Origin: Anabaena sp. UHCC 0187
GTDB taxonomy: Bacteria; Cyanobacteriota; Cyanobacteriia; Cyanobacteriales; Nostocaceae
DNA: 64,000 nt
Direction of reading: 5' to 3'
NCBI RefSeq assembly: GCF_009712035.1
Contig: NZ_VILB01000010.1
Span: forward strand, 65,794-129,793
The translations under genes were made by a program, and so were the position numbers. Under the pieces are notes generated by a model that saw nothing but the letters and a program-made list of their open reading frames with translations, searched no databases and was not told the origin of the DNA. Shown one piece after another: positions 55,514 through 64,000 of this stretch (position 1 is its first letter; every line of letters starts with the position of its first letter).

Positions 55514-57821
55514 CTTTCTTCAATGCTTGCCATCTTTGTTGTAATTGTTGCCAGTTAGGATTATGTCCACCATAACGCCAACTCACATAAGCTTGACAGA
55601 TATCATCTATCACCTCAGCTATTTCTGGAGAATGGTGTCGGCGTGAAAACTGGGCATATTCTAGAGGTGTTTGACTGGGATGCTTCCCTAAACCCTTGTT
55701 AGCAGTCCATTGCAGGACTTGTTGGTAAAGTCTTTCCATTGGGGGTAATTTCTTTAACCAGCGGATATTCAGCCACTTACGCCATTGCCCCCAACTCAGC
55801 CAACCTAAGAAAGCCGCGATTGTCCCCACAATTAAACCGGTTAATATCCCCAACCAACCTTTAGTAAATAAAGCCAAAAACCAAGCTATTCCTTGGAATA
55901 ACCAGCTAAATATCGTCCCAAACACAGTATTTAAAATAGCTGTAATTGGTGAAGGTAGCCAACCAGCCACCCAATTCCAAAATTGACGCAGCACACTAAA
56001 AGTCTGATCTTCTTCTATCGAAGGGGGAATCAAAGGATGGCCAGGAATTGGATCAAAGGTAAACCAGCCATACTTAGGGAAATAAACTTCCGTCATCGCA
56101 TAGGCATCAGTATTACGAACAACATACATCCCTGTAAACGGATTAAATTCTCCTGGTGCAAATCCCGCTACTAACCGGGCTGGAATGCCTATGGAACGCA
56201 GCATCACGGTTAACGTAGTAGAAAAATGGTCTGGATAGCCACCTTTATTTTTGAATAAAAAACTTTCTACTAAATCATCCTTGTCATCCAAATAAGGCAA
56301 GTCTAAGGGATTTGTGGGGAGGGTGTAATTTTGTTTAACATACTGGGCTAAGTAAAGAGCTTTTTCGTAAGTTGAATCTAGGCTTTTCGTCCCTGGAGAA
56401 CGGGAAACTCGCTGTTGATCATAACTAGCCAGCATTTCTTCAGTCCGTTTTCGGACTTTATCGGCGATTGCTGGGGGGATTTGTAGATAATACTGTTTAA
56501 TATTAGCTGGGTATTTGGTTGAGGCTTTACCCAATAAAGAGCGATCGCGGTAAGGAACATCTGAAACTACAGTATAAGTTAGCCCTTCTGACAACTGCAC
56601 TGGCGCACGTAAACCATCTTCTTGATCAACCGCTATTGCTGGTGTAGGAAAGTATAACCCTTTAGGATAGGACATTGCCGGAATTAGGTTAGGTAACTCC
56701 GACACCAAATTATAAGTTTGGACTACCTCTTTTGTGGGAGTAGTGAACAGTGGGGGGTCAATAGAAATGCGGGAAGTCCAAGGTGATTGTCTGAGGGTAG
56801 TAACTTGATCATTACGGGAAATCTTCCAACCTTTACCTGTATAATTGTCAAAAGCCAGGACGCGCCAAAAACCTTCTGCTTGCGATCGCACACGCATTAC
56901 CACCTTGGGTTTCATCTCTCCCCGCAGGTTTTGGTTCATCTCGCTATTGAAACCGTAATAAAAATTATTGTCTATTGTTCCTGGTTCACCAGCATTTCCA
57001 CCGCTACCGCTACCATTTCCTTGACCATTACCCTTGCCTTCACGGACATAACCAGGGTTAATAATACTCCGTCCTGTAAAATTGTCTGGAACTTTAAGCG
57101 GCGCACTCACAGGAAAAGACCGGAGTTGATAACCGGGAAACCGGGGTAAAATTGCAAAAATCCCCAGTCCCAAAGTCACAATCAACAAAAAATTTAAAAT
57201 TAGAAATTTAAAATTGAAATTATAATTCTTATTCTTTTTGGGAGATTTTTCTGAAGTTGATTCCTTAAAACCTAAGCGGGAACGGTAATCTAGAACTAAA
57301 GTTGGGAGAGTGATTCCTAAAAATAATAGCAACACAGGTGCAAACGCCATAGTTTGGCTCAATGTTGCCGCCACGCCCACCAATATTAACCCAATCACAA
57401 TGGAATAGCCCAAATCTTTGCGTCGGGGCGTATCAAAGCTGTGTAGCACTTGCAATTGAATTAATAACTCTGCCAAACTCAGCCGGGTATCATTCCAATT
57501 GCCGATAAACCGCCCAAAAAAAGCACCTAAAGCCAATAACATTCCAATTGCAATACAAAACTGGATCGGAATATTAGGACTACGGCGACGGTAGTAACTC
57601 CAGCCTGTACCCACCATAGTCAGTGGTACTGTCCACAGACTAAATTGAGTTTCACCAGCAATATCCGTGGCCACAATCCCCAAAATTACCAAGGCCATCA
57701 CTAGCACCCGTAAAGGAATTGAATCTTCCACTTCTTTTACTGGTGATTTTCCTCTAGTTTGTGGCCAGTGATTACCTACAGGTAAACGCCAAAACCGATT
57801 CATCCTGGATAAATTAAACAT
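55491..57821 (-). CDS. TgpA-type transglutaminase-like membrane protein, catalytic residues lost
   Basis: A 776-residue protein. N-terminal DUF3488-type region with about six membrane helices (residues 30-215), a large external transglutaminase-core domain (about 240-610), one or two helices (about 625-690) and a cytoplasmic DUF4129-like tail. The core keeps GIPARLVAGFAPGEF and Asp in WFTFDPIPG. The nucleophile position reads GGYPDHFSTTL (Pro near residue 525 where GxCxxF is expected), and the His position reads NTDAYAMTEV (Tyr near 573). It is therefore probably a non-catalytic family member. Confidence 0.88.
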   Translation of the reverse strand: MFNLSRMNRFWRLPVGNHWPQTRGKSPVKEVEDSIPLRVLVMALVILGIVATDIAGETQFSLWTVPLTMVGTGWSYYRRRSPNIPIQFCIAIGMLLALGAFFGRFIGNWNDTRLSLAELLIQLQVLHSFDTPRRKDLGYSIVIGLILVGVAATLSQTMAFAPVLLLFLGITLPTLVLDYRSRLGFKESTSEKSPKKNKNYNFNFKFLILNFLLIVTLGLGIFAILPRFPGYQLRSFPVSAPLKVPDNFTGRSIINPGYVREGKGNGQGNGSGSGGNAGEPGTIDNNFYYGFNSEMNQNLRGEMKPKVVMRVRSQAEGFWRVLAFDNYTGKGWKISRNDQVTTLRQSPWTSRISIDPPLFTTPTKEVVQTYNLVSELPNLIPAMSYPKGLYFPTPAIAVDQEDGLRAPVQLSEGLTYTVVSDVPYRDRSLLGKASTKYPANIKQYYLQIPPAIADKVRKRTEEMLASYDQQRVSRSPGTKSLDSTYEKALYLAQYVKQNYTLPTNPLDLPYLDDKDDLVESFLFKNKGGYPDHFSTTLTVMLRSIGIPARLVAGFAPGEFNPFTGMYVVRNTDAYAMTEVYFPKYGWFTFDPIPGHPLIPPSIEEDQTFSVLRQFWNWVAGWLPSPITAILNTVFGTIFSWLFQGIAWFLALFTKGWLGILTGLIVGTIAAFLGWLSWGQWRKWLNIRWLKKLPPMERLYQQVLQWTANKGLGKHPSQTPLEYAQFSRRHHSPEIAEVIDDICQAYVSWRYGGHNPNWQQLQQRWQALKKVEKNRVS

Positions 57822-58081
57822 TTTTAAGTAAGCAAAGCTATGATGTAGACGCTGCGGATACCATGCTAGGTAAAAACTATGGTCTTACCTTCAACTTTCC
57901 CCTATCCTAGCGTTAGACTCCCTAAGAGTACAAGTATCCTGCTCATAGCTAAGGTTCTAGAGATGCCCTTAATATTGTTGATTGCAAAGAGAATTAAGGT
58001 TTAAACCTCGGAAATTAATCAAGATTATTATACATCGCTTGCCATTCCTCCCATCCAATTACTAGAGATGGTAATTTTGAG

Positions 58082-58876
58082 TTAGATTTTCACCTGAATC
58101 GCCAACAATAAAGGCTGCTGATCTAATTCGGGGAACTCAATTGCCAAAGTATAAGTTGGCTGACTTTTATCAATTTTTAACTCTATAACTGGTATTTCAG
58201 AAGTTCCAGATTTTACCATATCTTGAGTATTACTACTTTGTAGTTGTAAAATCCCTGGCGTAGGTAATTCCCCCTGAACTGTTAATATCGTGAATTTACC
58301 TGAATTCCGTAATTCTACTCGAATACTCAGAGTCCCCACAGTAGTCAGCCATTGTCTTTCTAGCAGTGGCTGAGTAAATGAAATCGGTAAAGTTAAATTT
58401 TCTAACAGTTGCTTGGCTGCCATTAATGACAATGCCATTTGTTGACGTGGTAATAAATCAAAATAATCGCTCTCAACATCGGGAGTAGCTGTCAAAGTAT
58501 CAGCCGAACGATAAGAGCTTCTCAGGACTAATCCAGCCAAATCATTGATGGCTTGGGTATCCGTGGGGAACATACTTTCTACCACCTGAACTAATTTAGC
58601 TCCCAGGGGTACGGAAGATGTCAATAACACTTGACATTTTTCTAACAATTGCCAAAAAACTTTTTCTGGCAAAGGAATCGGCAAATTCAGCTTAGACTGG
58701 TGGACTGTCCACCCCCAAACAGGAACTAATCCTAGTGATTGTTCTTCTACACAGTCAGGATACTCTACTGATTGTGTTTCCCAGGGGAACAACGGTGGAT
58801 TTTTTTCTACTTGGTCTTGTAAACGACGCTTAAGAATAGCTTGAAAACGTTCTTGCACAGTAGGAATTTCTCCCAA
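58082..58876 (-). CDS. PatU-like protein downstream of hetZ (PatU3-type)
   Basis: A 264-residue soluble protein with NPPLFPWETQSVEYPD near residue 25 and a C-terminal beta-rich part. Position after hetZ on the same strand and this N-terminal pattern fit PatU, which in Anabaena sp. PCC 7120 is split into patU5 and patU3. The only start in frame is TTG at 58876. The frame stays open upstream as QEKPQTFQ to a TGA near 58900, as if the N-terminal half were lost or split. PatU takes part in heterocyst patterning. Confidence 0.55.
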   Translation of the reverse strand: MGEIPTVQERFQAILKRRLQDQVEKNPPLFPWETQSVEYPDCVEEQSLGLVPVWGWTVHQSKLNLPIPLPEKVFWQLLEKCQVLLTSSVPLGAKLVQVVESMFPTDTQAINDLAGLVLRSSYRSADTLTATPDVESDYFDLLPRQQMALSLMAAKQLLENLTLPISFTQPLLERQWLTTVGTLSIRVELRNSGKFTILTVQGELPTPGILQLQSSNTQDMVKSGTSEIPVIELKIDKSQPTYTLAIEFPELDQQPLLLAIQVKI

Positions 58877-59051
58877 TTGAAAGGTTTGGGGCTTTTCTTG
58901 TCAAGTTTAGTTCACCAATTATTTGGCTACCATCTTGAAATGAATGTCTACCCCGTCAATTTCCTCACATTCTAACAAGCTATACACTTAAGTGTTGAAT
59001 TTGTAATTTTCCAATACCCAAGTCAGCTAATAATTTTGTGAGGATTCTGAG

Positions 59052-60239
59052 TCACCATTCATGGGTAGATGCACTAGATCCGGACACTAATGAGTTACGA
59101 ATTTCCCAAGCTTGTTCCAGAATCTTAAACCACCGTTTCTGTAATTGTGCCATTGACAAGCCTACAGTCTTGGCTATTTGTTCGTCAGGTTTTCCTTCTT
59201 GCTTCAAATCTAAAATAGACTTTTGTTTATCATCTAGCTGTGCCAGATAAGTTTCCCATTGAATTGGAGTTAAACCCAAATTAGTGGGTAAGGAAACTTC
59301 TAACCACTCATGTACTAATTCCCAGCGATGTAAAAGAGCAAACCGAATTAAATGATATTTAAACCGTTGCTGTAAGTAATCACGCTGCCGAGATGTTAAA
59401 CCTAAAATTGACTCAATTTCTGGTGCTGATAAATCCTGAAGACGAAGAGCAAAGTAATCAGCACAGTCAGATTGTTCTTTTTCTTCTAAATAGCCGATTA
59501 ATTCGGTAATCACAACCGAGCGCAGGGTATCTTCTTCGGGTTCGGGCTGCATTGCCATAGCCGAGCGCAATTTGTGAATAGCTGGCTCTTCCCAAGAACC
59601 GTCATACTCACCGCTACCACTTTCAGATGCCTGTTCTATATCTACACTTGTTTCTGGAGGCTGCTGTTTGGAAAAAGTTTGCGCTCGCAGAATAATTAGC
59701 TGTTGCTGCCTGCCTGGGAGGGGAATCCGACGTTTACCATATCGTTCGGTAAATGCCATGTATTCTCCCAATTCCAATAGAGTCTGAGGGCGATAGGTAG
59801 GACCTAATTGGTTCTCCCTTCTAAAAGCATTTAAAGCCTCTAGATAAAAACTCTGGAGAAAATCTTCAATGATTGTCAATCGCCCTTGATAGCTTAATTG
59901 CTTATGAGGGGGATTAATATAACGGTAAACAATGGCACTTAAGGTGCTGTGTAGTTCTACCCTGCCACGACTTGAACCTAACTGATAGTAACGGATACAC
60001 TGTTGTAACCGATGTTTAGCTAGGCTCATGGCTGAACTTTCTACAGACCCGGAAGTTTGAATGCGTTTACTTTCATTACAAATCCGCAGGACTTCGTTGG
60101 TAATTCTCACAGATACATCGTGACAATTTTGCTCGGAAGCCTTAGTTGACTGTTGAAGTTCCCTAAATAGGAATTGAAAGATGACCTCCACGCTGATAGA
60201 AATTTTCCCCTGAGTAGTTGCGATTGCGGCTGAATTCAT
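59052..60239 (-). CDS. hetZ: HetZ, heterocyst differentiation regulator
   Basis: A 395-residue protein very like Anabaena HetZ as I remember it: MNSAAIATT at the start, STKASEQNCHDVSVRITNEV, LGSSRGRVELHSTLSAIVYR, QLGPTYRPQTLLELGEYMAF and RYGKRRIPLPGRQQQ. The C-terminal 130 residues look helix-turn-helix-like (LGLTSRQRDYLQQRFKYHLI; IAKTVGLSMAQLQKRWFKIL). HetZ acts early in heterocyst commitment downstream of HetR. I chose the ATG at 60239 rather than an in-frame start at 60254. The upstream 190 bp, shared with a divergent gene, should hold its promoter. Confidence 0.88.
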   Translation of the reverse strand: MNSAAIATTQGKISISVEVIFQFLFRELQQSTKASEQNCHDVSVRITNEVLRICNESKRIQTSGSVESSAMSLAKHRLQQCIRYYQLGSSRGRVELHSTLSAIVYRYINPPHKQLSYQGRLTIIEDFLQSFYLEALNAFRRENQLGPTYRPQTLLELGEYMAFTERYGKRRIPLPGRQQQLIILRAQTFSKQQPPETSVDIEQASESGSGEYDGSWEEPAIHKLRSAMAMQPEPEEDTLRSVVITELIGYLEEKEQSDCADYFALRLQDLSAPEIESILGLTSRQRDYLQQRFKYHLIRFALLHRWELVHEWLEVSLPTNLGLTPIQWETYLAQLDDKQKSILDLKQEGKPDEQIAKTVGLSMAQLQKRWFKILEQAWEIRNSLVSGSSASTHEW

Positions 60240-60447
60240 AGTCCCAGTTCTCAAAAAGACCCTAACATACTTTGGACACGACTTGTCAGAATTTGGATAA
60301 TAGCTTCATGGTTTTTGTGTACAAGTCAAACGCAAACCAATCTACAGTGAGGATATGTGGCGTAAGAAGATTGAACTTGTGAACCCCATTTTTGTGGGAT
60401 ATTTTGCGCTCATGTTTTAGCCATTATCCAACATTCATTTACAACTC

Positions 60448-60924
60448 ATGATGGATTTAGAAGCACAAATTCAATTGCTGATAGACAATGCACCCCAGGA
60501 TGGCGTGACACCAGAAATTATGGTATCAATCGCTCCTGTATTAATCGCCATTGCCCAAAAGTTAAACCACTACCAATACTTTATTCTCCAAAATTCTGAG
60601 AAGGATTGGGTTTTAACTACATTGAGCAACCGCGCAAATCCAGGAATAGAAAAGCAAGTTATTTACGCTTTCCCTACCATACAAGATGTTTCCCTAATCT
60701 CAGGTGCTGGGCGTGACCCTCACTTGCTGCCAACCCTCATGGATGTTACCCAAATTTTGTTCCAATTAGTAGCCCTGAAACCAGTACACAGCATAGTTTT
60801 TATCGAAACACCAGGAAATATAAAAAATACTGTAGAAGTGCGGCGTTCTGAGCTAGAAAGGCTGATTCAGCAACGATTACAAGAATTTAAAACCAAAAAA
60901 ACAGTTCCTCCCAATATTGCCTAA
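60448..60924 (+). CDS. Conserved hypothetical protein divergent from hetZ
   Basis: A 158-residue soluble protein (MMDLEAQIQLLIDNAPQDGV; LNHYQYFILQNSEKDWVLTT; VALKPVHSIVFIETPG). I recall no named family. Two Met codons in a row leave the start ambiguous by one codon. It shares its upstream region with hetZ and converges with the prenyltransferase gene. Confidence 0.75.
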   Translation: MMDLEAQIQLLIDNAPQDGVTPEIMVSIAPVLIAIAQKLNHYQYFILQNSEKDWVLTTLSNRANPGIEKQVIYAFPTIQDVSLISGAGRDPHLLPTLMDVTQILFQLVALKPVHSIVFIETPGNIKNTVEVRRSELERLIQQRLQEFKTKKTVPPNIA

Positions 60925-60989
60925 ACAAATTTGGGATTTTGGATGTTAAATCTCCTCAATCCCAAATCTGAAATCGCCCTAATTTTTGT

Positions 60990-61961
60990 TTAGTAAAGCC
61001 GACTTAGTACATAGTCGGTCAAATTCATGAGTGCTTCCCGTGATGCTGATGGTTCTAAAATACCGATATGCTCGGTGGCTAATTTAGCATGGTGAGCCGC
61101 TAATTCTCTAGCTCGCTGGATACCTCGACTATCATGAATTAGTGCCAATGCCTTCTCTAAATCACCTTCTTGGGCAAACTCTCGTTCAATCAAGATTTCC
61201 AAGTCAGGTTTTTCTTCCAAGGCATATAAAGCTGGCGCTGTCAGGTTGCCACTTTTGAGATCAGAACCGGCTGGTTTACCCAGGGTGTCTGTTGAACTGG
61301 TGAAATCAAGAATATCATCTACTATCTGAAAAGAAAGACCTAGATGGCGACCATAACTGTACAAGTGTTCGGCAGTTTCTAGGGATGTTTCACTAATTAA
61401 TCCAGCGGCTTTGGCGCTGTTGGCAATTAATGACGCTGTTTTGTAATAACTCTTTTGCAGGTAGGTTTCCGTAGAAAGACTAGCATCAAAACGATTTAGC
61501 CCTTGCTGGATTTCTCCAGCAGCTAAATCCATAATTACTTCCGAAAGCAGTTTGACAACATCCAAGTTGTTGAGATTTGCTAAATACCAGGAGGATTGAG
61601 CAAAGAGGAAATCCCCTGCAAGCACAGCAATACGATTACCAAACAAACTATGTACTGTCGGTACACCACGCCGGACATTTGACTCATCTACCACATCATC
61701 ATGTACTAAACTGGCTGTGTGGATCATTTCTGTAATCTCCGCCAGTCGTCTGTGACGTGCTGTAATGTCTTCGTCTAGCATGGTCGCCCGCGATATAAGT
61801 AGCACTATGGCGGGTCTAATGCGCTTCCCCCCAGCACCGAATAAATGTTCGGCTGCGGCATAGAGTATGGGGTGGCGATTTCCAACTAGCTGTTTAAGGT
61901 TATCTGCTAGTATTTGCAGGTCTGCTTCCACAGGGGTAAACAGGGAGGTGGCTGGGGTCAT
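60990..61961 (-). CDS. sds: Solanesyl (polyprenyl) diphosphate synthase
   Basis: A 323-residue trans-prenyltransferase that makes the side chain of plastoquinone. The first Asp-rich motif is HDDVVDESNVRRG and the second is FQIVDDILDF, with GGKRIRPAIVLL near the N-terminus. Long-chain product type is inferred from cyanobacterial homologues. Confidence 0.92.
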   Translation of the reverse strand: MTPATSLFTPVEADLQILADNLKQLVGNRHPILYAAAEHLFGAGGKRIRPAIVLLISRATMLDEDITARHRRLAEITEMIHTASLVHDDVVDESNVRRGVPTVHSLFGNRIAVLAGDFLFAQSSWYLANLNNLDVVKLLSEVIMDLAAGEIQQGLNRFDASLSTETYLQKSYYKTASLIANSAKAAGLISETSLETAEHLYSYGRHLGLSFQIVDDILDFTSSTDTLGKPAGSDLKSGNLTAPALYALEEKPDLEILIEREFAQEGDLEKALALIHDSRGIQRARELAAHHAKLATEHIGILEPSASREALMNLTDYVLSRLY

Positions 61962-62787
61962 GGATGGGCGGACTCTGGCTTAGGTTACGAAAGTTTACAT
62001 ATTCTTTAATTTTAAGATAACCCAGTGTCAGCGCAAAGTTTTCCTCTGGAAATCTGATTTTTAATATCTATTAAGTTATTCATACATTAGATTATAAATA
62101 TGTTACGATTAAAATCCTCTTCAGGTTGGTTTTTGCCAAACTCATCTATAAGTGCGTAATAATTCAAGCTATTATGTCAATAAATTAACAGGCACTACCA
62201 GTAAATTTAAATTGGCTGTCAGCCACGAAAAATTTTTAAATTTCGTCTAGAAATTAGCTTCAAATTCAAGATGGCTGTGTTAGGCTAATACTTAGAGATG
62301 TTAAATTTTTCAGATTATTCACTTCCGAAGTAAAACCATCATTTGGTGATTTTACACAATAGTGTTGTGGGTCTAAAATAACTCGTCGCCCAAGAGAAGA
62401 TGGAAATTATTCCTAGATTTTGGGCTATAGCCATACCTTTTGAGTTGAATTATGCTTTTCCAGTTATGGAACTAACTCAACGTATTCAGCGCACGTTGGG
62501 TATTAGCGTATATTTATTTAACTTGGTGTGAGGTCAATAATACAGGCTAGGTAGACTGCTGATGAGCGCAGTTTAAAATTGCTGTTTAGCAATTTTACTG
62601 CTGTCGGATGTATGGCCTGGGAAAGTTGATATTAAAGAAAATAAATTAATTGACCAGAGAAAATTGGTTTTCTACTGGACAGTTTGGTATAGCTAACTAC
62701 AGTTATCAAGGATGTGCTTGATTAACTGGAGTCCTGCTAGTTTTGTATGCAATTTTATATTCCTTAGCAATTAAAAATGGGGGAACA
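61962..62787. other. Long spacer upstream of small membrane protein gene
   Basis: 826 bases without a convincing gene. A 43-codon ORF at about 62400-62531 (MEIIPRFWAIAIPF) has no supporting feature. A strong hairpin lies at 62568-62601. The stretch may hold a small RNA or a long leader. Confidence 0.5.
62568..62601. promoter_or_regulatory. Strong hairpin of unknown role
   Basis: GCAGT, two bulged T, AAAATTGCT, loop GTTT, AGCAATTTT, ACTGC: 14 perfect pairs. No T-run follows on either strand, so it is not a simple terminator. It lies 187 bp before the small membrane protein start. Confidence 0.6.
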
Positions 62788-62985
62788 ATGATTTACGGAA
62801 ATATGCCCATGATGATATTTATTTTAGCTGCTGGCTATTTATTCAGTGTGTACTTGTTATTGGCATTGGCCAAGCGAGCAGGCAGAAAAGATATTTCTCA
62901 AAGCGATTCTAATAATGTAAAAGATAAGTACAAGCAGCAGAGAGGATTAACGGCAAATGTGACGGAAGCTGTTAATAGTCAATGA
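62788..62985 (+). CDS. Small single-helix membrane protein
   Basis: A 65-residue protein. MIYGNMPMMIFILAAGYLFS leads into one membrane helix (about residues 7-28), followed by a basic, then polar, tail (KRAGRKDISQSD). The ATG at 62788 has GGGGGA 4-9 bp upstream, a good ribosome binding site; the frame extends 45 bp further upstream. Unknown function. Confidence 0.65.
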   Translation: MIYGNMPMMIFILAAGYLFSVYLLLALAKRAGRKDISQSDSNNVKDKYKQQRGLTANVTEAVNSQ

Positions 62986-62986
62986 A

Positions 62987-63016
62987 AGGGTTTAGGGGTT
63001 TAGGGGTTTAGGGGTG
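62987..63016. repeat. 8-bp tandem repeat (GGGTTTAG)
   Basis: Three and a half GGGTTTAG units directly after the small gene stop. They resemble telomeric repeats only by chance. Confidence 0.8.
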
Positions 63017-63062
63017 GAATTTTCTTTCTCCTGACTCGGTGACTCCTAACTCCTGCCTTCAT

Positions 63063-63920
63063 TTAAGATACGACAGCATCAGCAAAACATACTTGCTCTA
63101 CCATTGGAGTATAACCCAACCACTGTAAACCAGACTGAGTAAATTGTTGAGGACAACCGCTAACAGCGAAGCGGGTAGGCATGGGTGGATGAGTATTCTT
63201 AATACCTAGTATATCTAACTCTTGAGAGCAAGCAGCTACTACATGAACCGCTGGATCAATTAGCTTGACTTGAGAGGGCAGGAGCGATCGCAAAACTGGT
63301 GACAAATGGGGATAATGGGTACAACCATAGACTAAAGTATCTATTTTTTGCTTCAGCAAAGGTTCTAAATAAGTTTTGGCGATTTCAGTAGTATAAGGGT
63401 CATGGATGCGATTTTGTTCAATTAGTGGGACAAATTCTGGACAACTGACTTGCCAAACTTGAACATTAGGTTGAATTTCTAAAATAGCTTGACGGTAGGC
63501 ATTGCTTTGAGCAGTAGCTGGAGTAGCAATTACACCGATGCGCTGTCCTTCTTGGACTGCTGCCTTTGCCCCTGGTAGAATCACTCCTAAAATGGGGAAA
63601 TTAAATTCTTGACGAACTATATCTAAGGACAGAGCAGAACTGGTGTTACAAGCCATAATTGCCATTTTCACCCCTTGCTGCTGCATCCAACGGAGGATTT
63701 CTCGAACAAATTGTAGAATTTCTGTTTGGGAACGAATACCATAGGGAAGACGGGCTGTGTCCCCTACATAAATAATAGATTCATTGGGAAGTTGTTGATA
63801 AATTTGTCGCAGTACAGTTAGTCCACCAACACCGCTGTCAAATACCCCAATCGGAGCGCGTTGAGGTTCTTGAGGGGAAAAATTATCAAAATGAGGATCA
63901 AAAATAGAAGATGAATACAC
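63063..63920 (-). CDS. murI: Glutamate racemase
   Basis: A 285-residue enzyme that makes D-glutamate for peptidoglycan. GVFDSGVGGLTVLRQI and VGDTARLPYG lie near the N-terminus. The two catalytic Cys are in MACNTSSAL and YGCTHYPHL. Full length, with ATG at 63920. Confidence 0.96.
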   Translation of the reverse strand: MYSSSIFDPHFDNFSPQEPQRAPIGVFDSGVGGLTVLRQIYQQLPNESIIYVGDTARLPYGIRSQTEILQFVREILRWMQQQGVKMAIMACNTSSALSLDIVRQEFNFPILGVILPGAKAAVQEGQRIGVIATPATAQSNAYRQAILEIQPNVQVWQVSCPEFVPLIEQNRIHDPYTTEIAKTYLEPLLKQKIDTLVYGCTHYPHLSPVLRSLLPSQVKLIDPAVHVVAACSQELDILGIKNTHPPMPTRFAVSGCPQQFTQSGLQWLGYTPMVEQVCFADAVVS

Positions 63921-63939
63921 AGCAAATATTAATTTAGAT

Positions 63940-63990
63940 TGTGGTCAGTGGTCAGTAGTCAGTGGTTAGTAGTCAGTGGTCAGTGGTAAA
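63940..63990. repeat. Heptanucleotide tandem repeat (GTCAGTG/GTCAGTA)
   Basis: About seven 7-bp units upstream of murI, at the right edge of the window. Confidence 0.88.
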
Positions 63991-64000
63991 GAAAAAACAA

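Noticed and set aside
60255-60447. HetR-binding site in the hetZ-divergent region
   Set aside because: CCCATTTTTGTGGG has only 4-bp arms and does not match the HetR sites I remember closely enough.
62987-63016. Telomere-like GGGTTTAG repeats
   Set aside because: Only 3.5 units inside a chromosome-like gene context.

Overview
The window comes from a low-GC, heterocyst-forming cyanobacterium of the order Nostocales. The evidence is a complete phycocyanin rod operon with four cpcG linkers, photosystem I genes (psaF, psaJ, psaL), the heterocyst regulator hetZ with a PatU-like neighbour, about 19 HIP1 octamers (GCGATCGC) and many heptanucleotide tandem repeats typical of this order. The AT-rich composition would fit the Dolichospermum/Aphanizomenon group, but that is inference. 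No phycoerythrocyanin (pec) genes precede cpcB.

Layout. 1-5011: the N-terminal 1670 codons of a giant minus-strand DUF4347 protein with internal repeats of about 233 residues, running off the left edge. 5504-6887: a decayed insertion sequence with nearly perfect 27-bp ends, just upstream of ilvC. 8-13 kb: a membrane protein, an SbtA/SbtB bicarbonate transport pair, an amidase and tRNA-His. 13.5-17 kb: a kinase-GUN4 fusion, then an overlapping chain of sirohydrochlorin chelatase, uroporphyrinogen methyltransferase and a BrnT-type toxin-antitoxin pair. 17-19 kb: a PatA-like regulator and an RluD-type pseudouridine synthase. 19.8-27.4 kb: cpcBACDEF-G1-G2-G3(cpcL)-G4. 27.6-35 kb: signalling genes (hybrid histidine kinase, REC-GGDEF cyclase, kinase-TPR) and a rhomboid that lacks its catalytic residues. 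35-39.5 kb: prfB with a programmed frameshift, a DUF3285 protein, ybeY, dgkA, trpG/pabA and a degenerate MBL-fold protein. A strongly structured gene-free segment sits between ybeY and dgkA. 41-46.4 kb: pepP, a coiled-coil/TPR/FGE-sulfatase protein whose C-terminus looks like a diversity-generating-retroelement variable region, then a RAYT transposase among its REP palindromes and tRNA-Pro. 46.5-52.4 kb: GNAT, ACT-domain and hydrolase genes, tsaD, psaF-psaJ, and a psaL whose 5' end is out of frame. 52.5-64 kb: a kinase/cyclase deletion fossil, gmk-remA, a transglutaminase-like membrane protein, the patU-like gene and hetZ, solanesyl diphosphate synthase, a small membrane protein and murI.

How the parts connect. 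The cpc operon makes light-harvesting rods. CpcG1, G2 and G4 attach rods to the phycobilisome core. CpcG3, with its C-terminal membrane helix, is the CpcL type that docks rods at photosystem I, some of whose subunits are encoded 24 kb away.

The main leads are: (1) the folded RNA-like segment at 37098-37498, possibly a mobile omega/HEARO-like RNA; (2) the candidate hypervariable C-terminus at 45295-45395, with no reverse transcriptase in the window; (3) GTAGGGG palindromes that provide the stop codons of three genes; (4) an identical 20-bp tandem array between cpcE and cpcF; (5) the psaL frameshift with a restart codon 2 nt after the stop; (6) a rhomboid, a transglutaminase and a response regulator that lack catalytic or phospho-acceptor residues; (7) a roughly 105-bp MITE-like repeat present three times.
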